Assembly (NCBI GenBank): GCA_910588435.1
Contig: CAJUPL010000002.1
Location: forward strand, 91,410-155,409
Length of the DNA stretch: 64,000 nucleotides
Direction: 5' to 3'
DNA from: an uncultured Eggerthellaceae bacterium
Lineage (GTDB): Bacteria; Actinomycetota; Coriobacteriia; Coriobacteriales; Eggerthellaceae
The notes below the pieces were generated by a model. That model was not told the DNA's origin. It saw only the letters and a list, made by a program, of their open reading frames with translations, and did not search any database. Each line of letters starts with the position of its first letter. The stretch's first letter is position 1. Of the stretch, positions 16,676-25,792 are shown piece after piece. Made by a program: the position numbers and the translations under genes.

Positions 16676-16768
16676 CATGCTGGGTGTCAAGGCTCTCGAT
16701 GAGAGCCAGCGGCATGCGCTTGGTGTTGAGGAGGAGACACGCCTAGAGCGGCACACAGACTGGCTTCG

Positions 16769-18601
16769 GTGTTGATGGCGGGGATGCTGGCTTGCATCCT
16801 CTGCTTGGCACTTCACACACCGGCTCTTGCCATGGATGACATGGTGACCTGCAAGGAGACCGCGCAGGTGCAGACCGATGGCTCCCTTCACATATCCCAG
16901 AACAGGACCTATGTGATGAGCCAAGAGTCCACCACCCTCGTATGGCAGCTTGGAGGTGTGGAAGAGGACACCAAGATAGAAGTGGGCTCCATTCGCATGG
17001 CTCATTCAACGCTGCAAGGTGGGATAGAAGGAGATTGGACCACCTTCCAAGAGGTCCCCTTCGCCTCTGAGATGCGCGGGTCTGATGCGGCGTCCATGAT
17101 GAGCGCTCAGCAGGGAGCCTCGCCGCAAGATGGGCTCACCCTGCCAGAGGGAGCCTCGTTCGCAGTGGACGCGCACAGAAGCGCTATCTATCTGTTCTTC
17201 CCAGCAACATCGGGCAGGGTCACGTTCGATGCTGACATCACGCTCACCAACATGGTGCGCGCATTCGATGATGTGGCTGAGCTCTATTGGGACTACCTGC
17301 CTGTCTCTGAGATCCCCGCAACGGGCAGCGTGAATGCCACCATCCAGCTTCCGATGCCCGAGGGCATGGAAGCAGTTGCCGGGCAGAACGTGTTCGCGTG
17401 GGGGCACGGAGCGCAGGGCGCTGTGAGCATCAAAGAGGACGGCACCATCTCCTTCAAGATGCCTGAGGTGCGTGCGGGACAATATGGGCAAGCGCATGTG
17501 CTCTTCCCAACGGCATGGCTTTCGAACCTGAGCGTTGATGCGAGGCTTGCGCATAGCGGCACGCGCGGAGACGCGGCGAAGAGCGAAGAGGCTGCCTGGA
17601 CTGACACATGGTCAGCGTGGCTTGCGAACTCCTACGCGCTGGATATGGCATTCATCATAGTGGGCCTGTTGGCTTTGGGCTCTGCGCTCATCCTGTATCT
17701 GGCATTCGGGCGTGAGGGCTCTCGCAATGTGAGCAAGGATGATGCGCCCGCAAGCGAAGGCGGCATGGAAGAGACTGCGGGCTTGCCGGAGCCTGCGGTC
17801 ATGGGACGCTTGCTCAGATGGGGCCACACCTCAGAGATGGACCTCGTGGCAACGCTCACTGCTCTCATGGCCAAGAAGGCCATCCTCGCAGATCCAAGCG
17901 TCAGTGGCCAGCCCATGGGGAAGGGATATGGCAACATCCGCTTCAAGGGTGCTGCGAAGGCGAAGAGCCTGATCGAGACGCCAGCCGAGCAGGCGCTGTT
18001 CGCTCTCTTGTTCGACGATTGGGGAGATGGCTACATGAGCGTCTCTCTGTCAGACATCCGTGAGAAGGCAGGCAAGGACAAAGCGGCATTCCGTCATCAG
18101 ATAGCGGAATGGTCTGATGTGCTGACAGAAGAGGTGAGGAGCCAAGATCTCTTCGATGCACGCAGCATCAAAGCGCAAAGAGCCGTCCTCATCGGCGCAT
18201 GCATCCTCTTCGCAGGTGTCCTCCTCTTCGGCGTCATGGGAGGCTCCTTCGTTCGCGGTACAGCGCTTGCGCTTGCAGCCATAGGGTGCGCGCTCATAGG
18301 CAATTACATGAAGAAGCGCACGCAAAAGGGCGTAGCCATGAGCCTGAGCGCGTCTGTTGCCGCGGGAGAGATCTCAAGCTATGAGAGCCTTGATGGCATG
18401 CCTGATGGTCTTGTGCCCTATGCCGTTGAGCTCTACCCAGACGGCGTGCTGCCCAATGCGCAAGTGGCACCCATCACAGAGGATGCCGCGCGCTCTTCCA
18501 GCATGGCTGAGGCGTGGCTCTCTCCCAGGCTTGGCAGGGGAGGGAAGGCCTACCCATCTTTGGCGCGCAGGCTCTCAAGATGCCTTGAGGAGTGGGGCTA
18601 G
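16769..18601 (+). CDS. DUF2207-type membrane protein with a secretion signal
   Basis: 610-aa surface membrane protein. An N-terminal signal peptide (cleavage after about residue 22, ALA-MDD) leads to a large extracellular beta-rich domain (about 25-280) typical of DUF2207. A membrane helix at about 287-308 is followed by a cytoplasmic domain and two further helices near 475-510. The C-terminal part ends as a winged region with WLSPRLGRGGKAYP. The function of the family is unknown. The start is a GTG-TTG-ATG run with only a weak ribosome-binding site. Its stop lies 3 nt before the DMT-family gene. Confidence 0.72.
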   Translation: MLMAGMLACILCLALHTPALAMDDMVTCKETAQVQTDGSLHISQNRTYVMSQESTTLVWQLGGVEEDTKIEVGSIRMAHSTLQGGIEGDWTTFQEVPFASEMRGSDAASMMSAQQGASPQDGLTLPEGASFAVDAHRSAIYLFFPATSGRVTFDADITLTNMVRAFDDVAELYWDYLPVSEIPATGSVNATIQLPMPEGMEAVAGQNVFAWGHGAQGAVSIKEDGTISFKMPEVRAGQYGQAHVLFPTAWLSNLSVDARLAHSGTRGDAAKSEEAAWTDTWSAWLANSYALDMAFIIVGLLALGSALILYLAFGREGSRNVSKDDAPASEGGMEETAGLPEPAVMGRLLRWGHTSEMDLVATLTALMAKKAILADPSVSGQPMGKGYGNIRFKGAAKAKSLIETPAEQALFALLFDDWGDGYMSVSLSDIREKAGKDKAAFRHQIAEWSDVLTEEVRSQDLFDARSIKAQRAVLIGACILFAGVLLFGVMGGSFVRGTALALAAIGCALIGNYMKKRTQKGVAMSLSASVAAGEISSYESLDGMPDGLVPYAVELYPDGVLPNAQVAPITEDAARSSSMAEAWLSPRLGRGGKAYPSLARRLSRCLEEWG

Positions 18602-18604
18602 GTC

Positions 18605-19540
18605 ATGAGGCCAGGGTTCCAGCTTCCCCAAGCTGCATACAAGCTGATGATCGTGGTGGCCACCATCATCTGGGGCGTCTCCTTCGTCGTCATGAAGGAT
18701 GCCGTGGGCGTGATGGAGCCTTCATGGCTGATAGGCATCCGCTTCCTCTTCACTGCGGCCATCTTGAGCGCGGTCTTCTGGAAGCGCTTGGTCAAGAGCT
18801 TCGGGCCGGACCTGATCATCGGCGGCGCCATTCTGGGAGCGCTCTTGTTCTTGGCCTACTGGACGCAAACGGTCGGGCTCAAATACACCACACCTGGCAA
18901 GAACGCCTTTCTGACCGCGGTCTATTGCGTGATCGTCCCATTCATGTTCTGGGGCGTAGCCAAGCGCCGCCCCACCATCTACAACGTATGCGCAGCGGTG
19001 CTCTGCATCATCGGAGTAGGGTTCGTATCCCTATCCGGGGAGGACTTGACCCTTGGGTTCGGCGATGGGATGACCCTTGTGTGCAGCGTGATGTTCGCCG
19101 CTCACATAGTTGCCACCGCAGTGGTTGCGAAGAGGTCTGACATCATGGCGCTCACGGTGATCCAGTTCATCGTGTCTGGCTTCCTTGGTTGCTTGGTCGG
19201 TGCGCTGACAGAGCCGCTACCAGACCTCACGGCCATCACTCCTGACTTCCTGTTCAATATGGCGTACCTGGTCATCTTGGCGTCGTGCGTTGCCATGGGC
19301 TTCCAGAATGCGGCAGTGGCTAAGGTGCCGCCATCGCAAGCGGCGGTGCTGCTATCATTGGAATCCGTATTCGGGGTGCTTGCGAGCATCCTGCTCTATG
19401 GTGAGCAGATGACGTTCGCGCTGATCTTGGGATTCGCTCTCATCCTAGGTGCTGTCATCTTGAGCGAGGCCTTCCCGCTGAAGAAGCCGCCGGATGATGT
19501 GGATGATGCCATCGCTGAGGATGCGATAGCCATAGATTGA
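18605..19540 (+). CDS. EamA-family (DMT superfamily) metabolite exporter
   Basis: 311-aa integral membrane protein with ten hydrophobic helices in two EamA repeats, opening with IIWGVSFVVMKDAVG, the usual N-terminal helix of this family. The second repeat ends near VAKVPPSQAAVLLSLESVFGV-like residues, also typical. Members export amino acids or other small metabolites, and substrates cannot be predicted. It is packed between the DUF2207 gene (3 nt) and the kinase gene (14 nt), so all three may share a transcript. Confidence 0.85.
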   Translation: MRPGFQLPQAAYKLMIVVATIIWGVSFVVMKDAVGVMEPSWLIGIRFLFTAAILSAVFWKRLVKSFGPDLIIGGAILGALLFLAYWTQTVGLKYTTPGKNAFLTAVYCVIVPFMFWGVAKRRPTIYNVCAAVLCIIGVGFVSLSGEDLTLGFGDGMTLVCSVMFAAHIVATAVVAKRSDIMALTVIQFIVSGFLGCLVGALTEPLPDLTAITPDFLFNMAYLVILASCVAMGFQNAAVAKVPPSQAAVLLSLESVFGVLASILLYGEQMTFALILGFALILGAVILSEAFPLKKPPDDVDDAIAEDAIAID

Positions 19541-19554
19541 TGAGGAGATGAAGC

Positions 19555-20088
19555 GTGATGGGCGAGCGTGCACTGACCGAGCATGACAACATCGTCTTGA
19601 TAGGCATGCCAGGCTCTGGCAAGTCCACTGTTGGCGTAGTGCTGGCGAAGATGCTGAACTATGAGTTCGTTGATGTTGACCTTGTCATCCAGCAGAAGTG
19701 CGACAAGACCCTGCAGCGCCTCATAGATGCGCTTGGCCCTCAAGGCTTCATAGACGTTGAGAACGAGGTGCTGAAGAGCCTGGATTTCAAGCACACCGTG
19801 ATATCAACTGGCGGCAGCGCCGTCTATTCGCCTGAGGCTATCGGGCACCTGTCCGAGGAAGGCGTGATCGTCTATCTCAAGATCGCTCTACCTGAGCTTG
19901 AAGAGCGCCTCTCTGACTTCTCTGAGCGCGGCGTGGTCATGCGCAAGGAAGGCGCCATGAGCTTGGAGGCCCTCTATGATGAGCGCGTGCCCCTGTATGA
20001 GCAGCATGCAGATGTCACCGTTGACATCAATGGGCTTTCCATCACAGAGGCGGCGAATGCGGTTCGCGCAGCCTTAGGCCTCTCCTAG
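19555..20088 (+). CDS. Shikimate-kinase-like P-loop kinase with altered substrate motif
   Basis: 177-aa NMP-kinase-fold protein resembling AroK. Walker A is GMPGSGKST at about 16-24, FVDVDLVI at 39-46 carries the conserved aspartate, and DERVPLYEQHAD near the C-terminus keeps the arginine of the adenine/lid region. In shikimate kinases the next motif has a substrate-binding arginine in GFRxxE; here it reads GFIDVEN. The GGG motif is GGS (ISTGGSAVYSP). Shikimate phosphorylation is therefore uncertain, and another small hydroxylated substrate is possible. A GTG start at 19555 has GAGGAG 7 nt upstream (alternative ATG at 19558). The 3' end overlaps the convergent amidohydrolase by 15 bp. Confidence 0.65.
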   Translation: MMGERALTEHDNIVLIGMPGSGKSTVGVVLAKMLNYEFVDVDLVIQQKCDKTLQRLIDALGPQGFIDVENEVLKSLDFKHTVISTGGSAVYSPEAIGHLSEEGVIVYLKIALPELEERLSDFSERGVVMRKEGAMSLEALYDERVPLYEQHADVTVDINGLSITEAANAVRAALGLS

Positions 20089-20865
20089 GAAGCGGCTGGC
20101 ATTGAGCTTGAGCATCTGCTCAAGCTCATCATCTGTGAAGCCTGCTTGCATGAAGCGGTCCAGCTCAGAGACGGGATCCCACATGGGGAAGTCAGACCCG
20201 AACATGACGCGGTGTGTACCATAGGCTCTGCATAGCTCACGCGTGCGCCGAAGCCCGAGGAATTCCATCGCGCTTGATGCGTCAACGAAGCAGTTCGCAT
20301 CCTGCAAGATCTCAAGCCCTAGGTCGAAGATGGACCAGCCGCCGAAATGCGCTGCATCCACTGTCAGGTCCGGGAAGTCATCCAAGATGCGCTTCATCCT
20401 CTGCGGATGCGAGAAGCCGTAACGGTAGTCCCCGACGTGCATGATGATGGGGAGTCCCTTCGCCTGAGCTATCTCATATATGGGGTAGAGGCGCGGATCG
20501 TCCATGTTCACCTTCTGCGTATCAGGATGCAGCTTGATGCCGCGAAGCCCAAGCCCGCATGCGCGCTCTATCTCCGCTTCCATGTCCTGGGTGTCCTGAT
20601 GCAGCGTCATGAACCCCACGAACTCAGGGTGCGCTTCGCATTCGCCAGCGATGAAGTCATTTATGTTCTGGACCTGATCTGCGCGCGTTGCCACTGAATG
20701 GACGATGTGGCGCTTTATGGGAGAGCCTTCGCAGGCTTCGATCAGGCTATCTGCCGTGCCTGTCTTCGTGCGCATCTCTATCTGATAGAAGCTGCCCACG
20801 CCCTCAACGGCACGCGAGGCGATCTTCTCAGGGTATATATGGCAATGGCAGTCAGTGACCAACAT
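20074..20865 (-). CDS. Amidohydrolase-family metal-dependent hydrolase (TIM barrel)
   Basis: 263-aa soluble enzyme of the amidohydrolase_2 type. The N-terminal metal site HCHIYPE (HxH) is at residues 7-9, the KLHPDTQKVN strand is near 125, the metal-binding His lies in IIMHVGDY and DAAHFGGW, and the terminal aspartate is in FGSDFPMWDP near 225. These features fit decarboxylase or lactonase/hydrolase activities on small carboxylic acids, but the substrate is not known. It is transcribed divergently from uspA with 81 bp between them, and its 3' end overlaps the kinase gene. Confidence 0.8.
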   Translation of the reverse strand: MLVTDCHCHIYPEKIASRAVEGVGSFYQIEMRTKTGTADSLIEACEGSPIKRHIVHSVATRADQVQNINDFIAGECEAHPEFVGFMTLHQDTQDMEAEIERACGLGLRGIKLHPDTQKVNMDDPRLYPIYEIAQAKGLPIIMHVGDYRYGFSHPQRMKRILDDFPDLTVDAAHFGGWSIFDLGLEILQDANCFVDASSAMEFLGLRRTRELCRAYGTHRVMFGSDFPMWDPVSELDRFMQAGFTDDELEQMLKLNASRFLGEA

Positions 20866-20946
20866 TCAACGCCTTTCCTCTCTTGCATCTCAAAGCGCAC
20901 CGCTTAGATATACTCGTTCAACATAGGCATGTCACAAGGAGGCATC

Positions 20947-21426
20947 ATGCTCTACAAGAACATCATGGTAGCTTATGACGGCAGCGAACCTTCCACAGAA
21001 GCCTTGGTAGTGGCGAAGGATATGATCGGAGAGGACGCGGATGCAACCATGCATATCGTCTCCATCATCCCGATAGGGGCAGCCGGCATAGGGCTTGAAT
21101 CTCCCATACAGCCCGTATCAGGCATGTCCCAAGTCTACACTGACATGGATACGTTCAACACCCTCTTGGATAAGGCTAAGGCGGACACCATCAGCAGCAT
21201 CCATGACGCTGTTGACGACATGCTAGATGGCGTCAAGTGCAAGGTTGAGGCGGTGGCCTATGCGGCTGCCAAGCCGTCATACGGAATCGTGGAGTACGCA
21301 TCTGAGAAGAGCGTGGACATGATCGTCATGGGAAGGCGGGGCTTAGGCGCGCTTCGGGCCATGCTCGGAAGCGTGAGCTATGCAGTGCTCCATGAGTGCG
21401 ATATCCCAGTGGTGACCGTTAAGTAG
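20947..21426 (+). CDS. Universal stress protein (UspA family)
   Basis: 159-aa single-domain Usp. The first strand is KNIMVAYDGSEPSTEAL and the C-terminal nucleotide loop is VMGRRGLGALRAMLGSVSYAVL, which fits the G-x2-G-x9-G(S/T) pattern of ATP-binding Usps. The protein ends in CDIPVVTVK, as usual. The ATG at 20947 follows AAGGAGG; an in-frame ATG at 20929 lies upstream of that site. A possible promoter, TTGCAT and TAGATA with 16 bp between, starts at 20883. Confidence 0.9.
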   Translation: MLYKNIMVAYDGSEPSTEALVVAKDMIGEDADATMHIVSIIPIGAAGIGLESPIQPVSGMSQVYTDMDTFNTLLDKAKADTISSIHDAVDDMLDGVKCKVEAVAYAAAKPSYGIVEYASEKSVDMIVMGRRGLGALRAMLGSVSYAVLHECDIPVVTVK

Positions 21427-21434
21427 ATGCGTGC

Positions 21435-21462
21435 TTGCATTTTGTCTCTCTAGGTGTATCAT
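21435..21462 (+). promoter_or_regulatory. Promoter of initiator tRNA
   Basis: TTGCAT (21435-21440), 16-bp spacer, TATCAT (21457-21462), giving a leader of about 35 nt before the tRNA. Confidence 0.55.
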
Positions 21463-21502
21463 AGGATGTCGCTTGAGGCGAATGTGACTTGAGCGCTCAT
21501 AT

Positions 21503-21579
21503 TGCGGGGTGGAGCAGTCTGGTAGCTCGCCGGGCTCATAACCCGGAGGCCGTAGGTTCAAATCCTGCCCCCGCGACCA
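21503..21579 (+). tRNA. tRNA-fMet(CAT), initiator
   Basis: Anticodon CAT in the loop of a stem closed by three G-C pairs (GGG-CTCATAA-CCC), the hallmark of initiator tRNA. The first acceptor pair is weak (T1 opposite G72), also consistent with an initiator. CCA is encoded. The D loop reads AGCAGTCTGGTAGCTC and the T arm GGTTCAAATCC. Confidence 0.92.
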
Positions 21580-21587
21580 ACTATGAT

Positions 21588-21626
21588 GCAGGGTCGGTGT
21601 TGATGCAGCACCGGCCCTGTTGCTTT
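21588..21626 (+). terminator. Terminator after initiator tRNA
   Basis: Stem CAGGGTCGGTG (21589-21599) pairs with CACCGGCCCTG (21609-21619, one G-T wobble), followed by TTGCTTTA. Confidence 0.6.
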
Positions 21627-21653
21627 ATCGGGGATTTGAACCACAGAGAAGCG

Positions 21654-22181
21654 TTAGAGCACGTATTCGTACATGACCAAGTCAAGAGGGCCGTACTCTT
21701 CATAGAAGATGGAATACGTTCCTCTGTTGGAGAATCCGCACTTCTCATACAGCCCCTGGCCGCGCTTGTTGTAGGTGAGGGTGTCCAGGCGAAGCGAACG
21801 CAAGCCATCCTCACGTGACGCGTTGATTAGGTGCTCCATCAGCTGCGTTGCGTACCCCTGCCCATGAGCCCTTGCGGACGTATAGACCGAATGCACGATC
21901 CCTACCTCATCAACAGGCGTATCGATCTGCCAAGACACCAGCTCATAGCCGTCAGCTTGCTCATGGTTCACCACAGCGCCGCTGACGATCCGGCCGTCAT
22001 CATCTACCCCGATGAAGCATCCTCCATCCTCAACGGCCTCGCGTATGGATGCATCGGTTGGATGCACATCGCGTTGCCACATGATGTCGAAGTCAGTGCC
22101 AGCCATCTCATCTATCGCATCGTGATAGAAGGTGAGGACCTGATCTGTGTCGGCTGCGGTAGCTTTGCGGAATACGGGCAT
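21654..22181 (-). CDS. GNAT-family N-acetyltransferase
   Basis: 175-aa acetyltransferase. Acetyl-CoA motif A is seen as VYTSARAHGQGYATQLMEHL (R/Q-x2-G-x-G/A type), and the fold begins FRKATAADTDQVLTFYHDAI. The C-terminal NKRGQGLYEKCGF is the usual GNAT strand before the last helix. The acceptor is unknown. I chose the ATG at 22181 since GGGGAG lies 7 nt upstream; the in-frame ATG at 22196 overlaps that site. It lies convergent to the tRNA-fMet terminator. Confidence 0.82.
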   Translation of the reverse strand: MPVFRKATAADTDQVLTFYHDAIDEMAGTDFDIMWQRDVHPTDASIREAVEDGGCFIGVDDDGRIVSGAVVNHEQADGYELVSWQIDTPVDEVGIVHSVYTSARAHGQGYATQLMEHLINASREDGLRSLRLDTLTYNKRGQGLYEKCGFSNRGTYSIFYEEYGPLDLVMYEYVL

Positions 22182-22332
22182 CTTCGCGCTCCCCATTCGT
22201 CGTCAGCCATCTTGAGGCTGAAGCCCTTGCAAGTTCCCGAATGATAGCATGGGCAACATGGTGGGAAGCGAACGCCAGACATGATGCGTCTGTTGTGCGG
22301 ATCGGCGCTCATGAGATGGAAAGGTGATGCAT

Positions 22333-23457
22333 ATGCATGAAGATAGATTGCTGGACCTGTTCGAGCGCATGGTCAAGATAGAGAGCCCCTCGTGGCATGA
22401 AGCTGATATGGCGCGCTTCTGCGCAGATGAGCTTGAAGCTCTGGGATTCGATGTGGAGTTCGATGACTCGGCTGCTGTCACGGGCTCAGACACGGGGAAC
22501 CTGCTTGCATGTCGCCCGGGAAGCACGAGCGGGGCAGTTGCGTTCTCCGCCCATATGGACACCGTCAAGCCATGTGAGGGCATAAGCGTGACACGCATCG
22601 AAGACGAGCGCGGTGACATCCTCTGCTCAGAAGGCGCCACCATCCTCTCAGCTGATGACAAGGCTGGCATCGCCGCCATATTCGAAGGCATCCGATCTGC
22701 CATAGAGCAGGGCTCGGACCTGCCTGACATCTACGTCATCCTGACCACTTGCGAAGAACAGAGCCTGCTCGGGTCATCTTCTTTCGGGCTAGCGGATAAG
22801 GTGGCTGGCATGGACTGCTTCGTCTTGGATGCAGACGGCGCTCCCGGCTCTGTCATATGCCAGGCGCCGTGTCATCACACCATGGACGTCCGCATCCATG
22901 GAAAGGCTGCGCATGCTGGCGTGGAGCCTGAGGTTGGCGTATCTGCCATAGAGGTTGCAGCGGATGCCATCTCTGGCATGCAGCTAGGGCGGCTTGATGA
23001 CGCCACCACCGCGAACGTTGGCGTGATAGAGGGTGGCGTTGCAACCAACATAGTGGCCGAGTCGTGCGCGTTCCAAGCCGAGTGCCGCTCCGTCTTCCCT
23101 GATAGAGCCGAAGCGCAGAAGGAGCAGATGACGCAGGCGGTGCTCGCGGCATGCGAGCGTGCGGGTGCCACGGCGGATATCGAATGGAAGATGGACTACC
23201 CTGAGGTGGATTGCCCAGAGGAGAGTCCGCTCATCGTGAGAGCAAGGCGCGCAATAGAGGCATGCGGCCTTGGGTTCTCAGCTGTGAGGACAGGCGGCGG
23301 AGCAGATGCGAACTGCTTGCGCGGCATGGGAGTGAACGCCATCACGCTTGGCACTGGCATGACGAACTTCCATTCCACGGATGAATACATCAAGGTGCAA
23401 GACCTCATGGATGATGCGCGTTTGGTACAAGCCCTGATATCTGAATACGCAAGCTGA
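22333..23457 (+). CDS. M20-family metallopeptidase (peptidase T-like)
   Basis: Zinc aminopeptidase-like enzyme of about 374 aa. The metal site begins AFSAHMDTV near residue 76, the bridging aspartate is in LSADDKAG near 108, the catalytic glutamates in TCEEQSLLG near 142, and the last histidine in TNFHSTDEYI near 350. The dimerisation domain carries the oxyanion/His loop IHGKAAHAGVEPE. The overall pattern matches the PepT-like tripeptidase subgroup of M20. A GGAAAGG site ends at 22324, favouring the ATG at 22333 over 22327. No peptide transporter is adjacent, so the substrate range is inference from family. Confidence 0.87.
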   Translation: MHEDRLLDLFERMVKIESPSWHEADMARFCADELEALGFDVEFDDSAAVTGSDTGNLLACRPGSTSGAVAFSAHMDTVKPCEGISVTRIEDERGDILCSEGATILSADDKAGIAAIFEGIRSAIEQGSDLPDIYVILTTCEEQSLLGSSSFGLADKVAGMDCFVLDADGAPGSVICQAPCHHTMDVRIHGKAAHAGVEPEVGVSAIEVAADAISGMQLGRLDDATTANVGVIEGGVATNIVAESCAFQAECRSVFPDRAEAQKEQMTQAVLAACERAGATADIEWKMDYPEVDCPEESPLIVRARRAIEACGLGFSAVRTGGGADANCLRGMGVNAITLGTGMTNFHSTDEYIKVQDLMDDARLVQALISEYAS

Positions 23458-23509
23458 GATTGCCGAAGTTGCCATCTTGTGCACGATATCCGAAGGATGA
23501 AGGGCGTGC

Positions 23510-24358
23510 ATGTCAGCAGAGGCTAGACTCAGGGCATTCGATCTAGCGAAAGAGGCATGCATGGATGAGAGCAGCAAGCAACAGCCACCAAGGCGCGTGG
23601 CTATCATCACAGGGGCGTCATCGGGGCTTGGGCGCGAGTTCGCGCGGCAGATAGACCAGATGCATGAGGTTGATGAGATCTGGCTGGTGGCACGCAGTGA
23701 GAGAGAGCTGCAGCAGGTGGCGAACGGGCTCAGCACGCCAGCCATCCCCGTTCCAGCGGATCTGACCGATGAGGCCGATATCGCTGCCATCAAGGCCTGC
23801 TTGGAAGATGCAGGATTGGAAGTGCGCTACCTGGTGAATGCAGCGGGCTTTGGGAAGTTCGGAGATTGGAAGACCATCTCAGACGAGGCCACGGATTCGA
23901 TGATAGACCTCAATTGCCGTGCTCTGGTGGACATGACGCGCGCGGCGCTTCCCTATATGGGGCCAGGTTCGCGCATCATCCAGGTTGCGTCTGCGGCCGG
24001 CTTCGTTCCGCTACCGCACATGAACGTATACGCGGCAACGAAGGCGTTCGTGCTTCGCTACACGCGCGCACTGCGCTTCGAGCTGCGCGGCACCGGCATC
24101 ACAGCCACCGCGCTCTGTCCTACATGGGTGAAGACGAACTTCGAGGAGGTGGCCAGGAAGTCCAAGGGCGGACAAGATGTGGGTCACCTCATCGGCGCGC
24201 AAGATGCCTCAACGGTGGTGTCACGCGCGCTCTGCGCGAACCGTCACCAGGCAGCCGTTGTCACAGCAAGCCCGCAAGCGCTGGCGCTCAGGATCATCGG
24301 GAAGCTGGTGCCTGACTGCATCACCATGGCCGGATGGGATCTGATCCGTCGCTTGTAA
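23510..24358 (+). CDS. SDR-family NAD(P)-dependent oxidoreductase
   Basis: 282-aa classical SDR, different from the one at 4 kb. TGASSGLG lies near residue 35, LVNAAGFGKFG near 110, the catalytic Ser in VASAAGFVP and YAATK near 177. The C-terminal 80 residues (after PTWVKTNF) form a hydrophobic extension seen in DltE/YdfG-like and acyl-reductase SDRs. The N-terminal extension before the Rossmann fold is doubtful; an alternative ATG at 23561 also has a purine-rich upstream region. Substrate unknown. Confidence 0.78.
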   Translation: MSAEARLRAFDLAKEACMDESSKQQPPRRVAIITGASSGLGREFARQIDQMHEVDEIWLVARSERELQQVANGLSTPAIPVPADLTDEADIAAIKACLEDAGLEVRYLVNAAGFGKFGDWKTISDEATDSMIDLNCRALVDMTRAALPYMGPGSRIIQVASAAGFVPLPHMNVYAATKAFVLRYTRALRFELRGTGITATALCPTWVKTNFEEVARKSKGGQDVGHLIGAQDASTVVSRALCANRHQAAVVTASPQALALRIIGKLVPDCITMAGWDLIRRL

Positions 24359-24455
24359 GGCAACGCGGCTCAAGGTGACGCTTGCAAGATGAGCCAAGTT
24401 CGCCTCTCCTTGGTGCATAATGGCGTCAACAGCAGCTTGCATCAAGGAGGCGGAT

Positions 24456-25766
24456 GTGGACCGGTTCTTCAAGATCTCCCAGCGTGGCTCAAGCGTTCGC
24501 ACTGAAGTGGTTGGCGGCCTCACCACGTTCCTGGCCATGGCCTACATCGTAGCCGTGAATCCTGCCATCCTCTCAGATGCCGGCATCCCGTTCAGCGCTG
24601 CGCTCACAGCAACGTGCCTGGGTGCCGCTGTTGCAACCATCGCCATGGGCATCTTCGCGAACAGGCCTATCGCGTTGGCATCCGGCATGGGTATCAATGC
24701 CATCGTGGCGTACGGCATGTGCGGCTCTCTTGGCATAGACTGGCGAGTTGCCATGGCCGTGGTTTTGCTTGAGGGCATGGTCATCTTAGGGCTGGTCTTA
24801 GGCGGCCTTCGCAAGGCGGTAATGGATGCCATCCCGCTGGATCTGCGCCAGGCCATCGGCATCGGCATTGGGCTCCTCATCACGTTCATAGGGCTCAAGG
24901 GCGCAGGTCTCATCCTGCCTGATGACTCTACGCTGGTAGCGCTAGGGTCTGTCACGGAGCCTTCTTCCATAGTGGCGTTCGTTGCTATCGCCATAGCCAT
25001 CATATTGACGCTCATGGATATTCCCGGGGCGCTTCTGATCTCCATAGTTGCCGCTGTGATCATCGGGTTTCCATTGGGGGTCACGCCCTTGCCGGACTCA
25101 TGGGGCCTAGGGCTTGATTTCTCGGCGTTCGCCGCACCCTTCCAAGAGGTTGACGGTCAACTGGCCATCGTGCAAGTGTTCTTGCAACCGGCGCTCTTGC
25201 TGTTCGTCTTCAGCCTTCTCATGAGCGATTTCTTCGACACATTGGGAACTGCTGTTGCCATAGCGAAGGAAGGTGACTTCATCGACGAGAATGGAGACGT
25301 GGAGGACATCAAAGCCATCCTCACTGTGGATTCATCTGCGGCCATCATCGGTGGCTTCTTCGGCGCATCCTCTGTCACTTGCTTCTTGGAATCTGCCTCA
25401 GGCGTTGCAGCTGGTGCCAGAACAGGCCTCTCGAACATGGTGGTGGGCGCTCTCTTCATCGTCTGCGCCTTCTTCGCACCCATCTTCAGCATGGTCACAG
25501 GTCCTGCAACATGCGGAGCGCTGGTGGTGGTGGGATTCCTCATCATGTCAGAGGTGGGTTCCATCTCTTGGGGCAAGCCCGAGGTGGCGTTCCCGGCGTT
25601 CCTGATCATCGTCGGAATCCCGTTCACGTACTCCATCACGAATGGCATTGGGCTTGGATTCATATCATACGTGCTGCTCATGTGCGCACGGAAGCAGGCG
25701 AAGGACGTGAAGCCGCTCATGTGGGCCGCCTCCGCCGCATTCTTATGCATGTTCATCTTCGTGTGA
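24456..25766 (+). CDS. NCS2-family purine permease (AzgA/PbuG type)
   Basis: 436-aa proton-linked nucleobase transporter. The opening EVVGGLTTFLAMAYIVAVNP and LASGMGINA are the classic signature of AzgA-type hypoxanthine/guanine/adenine carriers, followed by about 12 helices and the DFFDTLGTAVAIA segment that contributes to the substrate site. The start is GTG at 24456 with AAGGAGG 5 nt upstream; an earlier frame start at 24420 lacks such a site. I looked for a purine riboswitch in the 97-bp leader and found none, only an imperfect GGCTCA/TGAGCC inverted repeat. Confidence 0.9.
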   Translation: MDRFFKISQRGSSVRTEVVGGLTTFLAMAYIVAVNPAILSDAGIPFSAALTATCLGAAVATIAMGIFANRPIALASGMGINAIVAYGMCGSLGIDWRVAMAVVLLEGMVILGLVLGGLRKAVMDAIPLDLRQAIGIGIGLLITFIGLKGAGLILPDDSTLVALGSVTEPSSIVAFVAIAIAIILTLMDIPGALLISIVAAVIIGFPLGVTPLPDSWGLGLDFSAFAAPFQEVDGQLAIVQVFLQPALLLFVFSLLMSDFFDTLGTAVAIAKEGDFIDENGDVEDIKAILTVDSSAAIIGGFFGASSVTCFLESASGVAAGARTGLSNMVVGALFIVCAFFAPIFSMVTGPATCGALVVVGFLIMSEVGSISWGKPEVAFPAFLIIVGIPFTYSITNGIGLGFISYVLLMCARKQAKDVKPLMWAASAAFLCMFIFV

Positions 25767-25792
25767 CGGCTCCGGCATCCCCCCCCACTCCT

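Noticed and set aside
24359..24455. Purine riboswitch before the purine permease
   Set aside because: The conserved three-way-junction core is not present; only an imperfect inverted repeat is seen.
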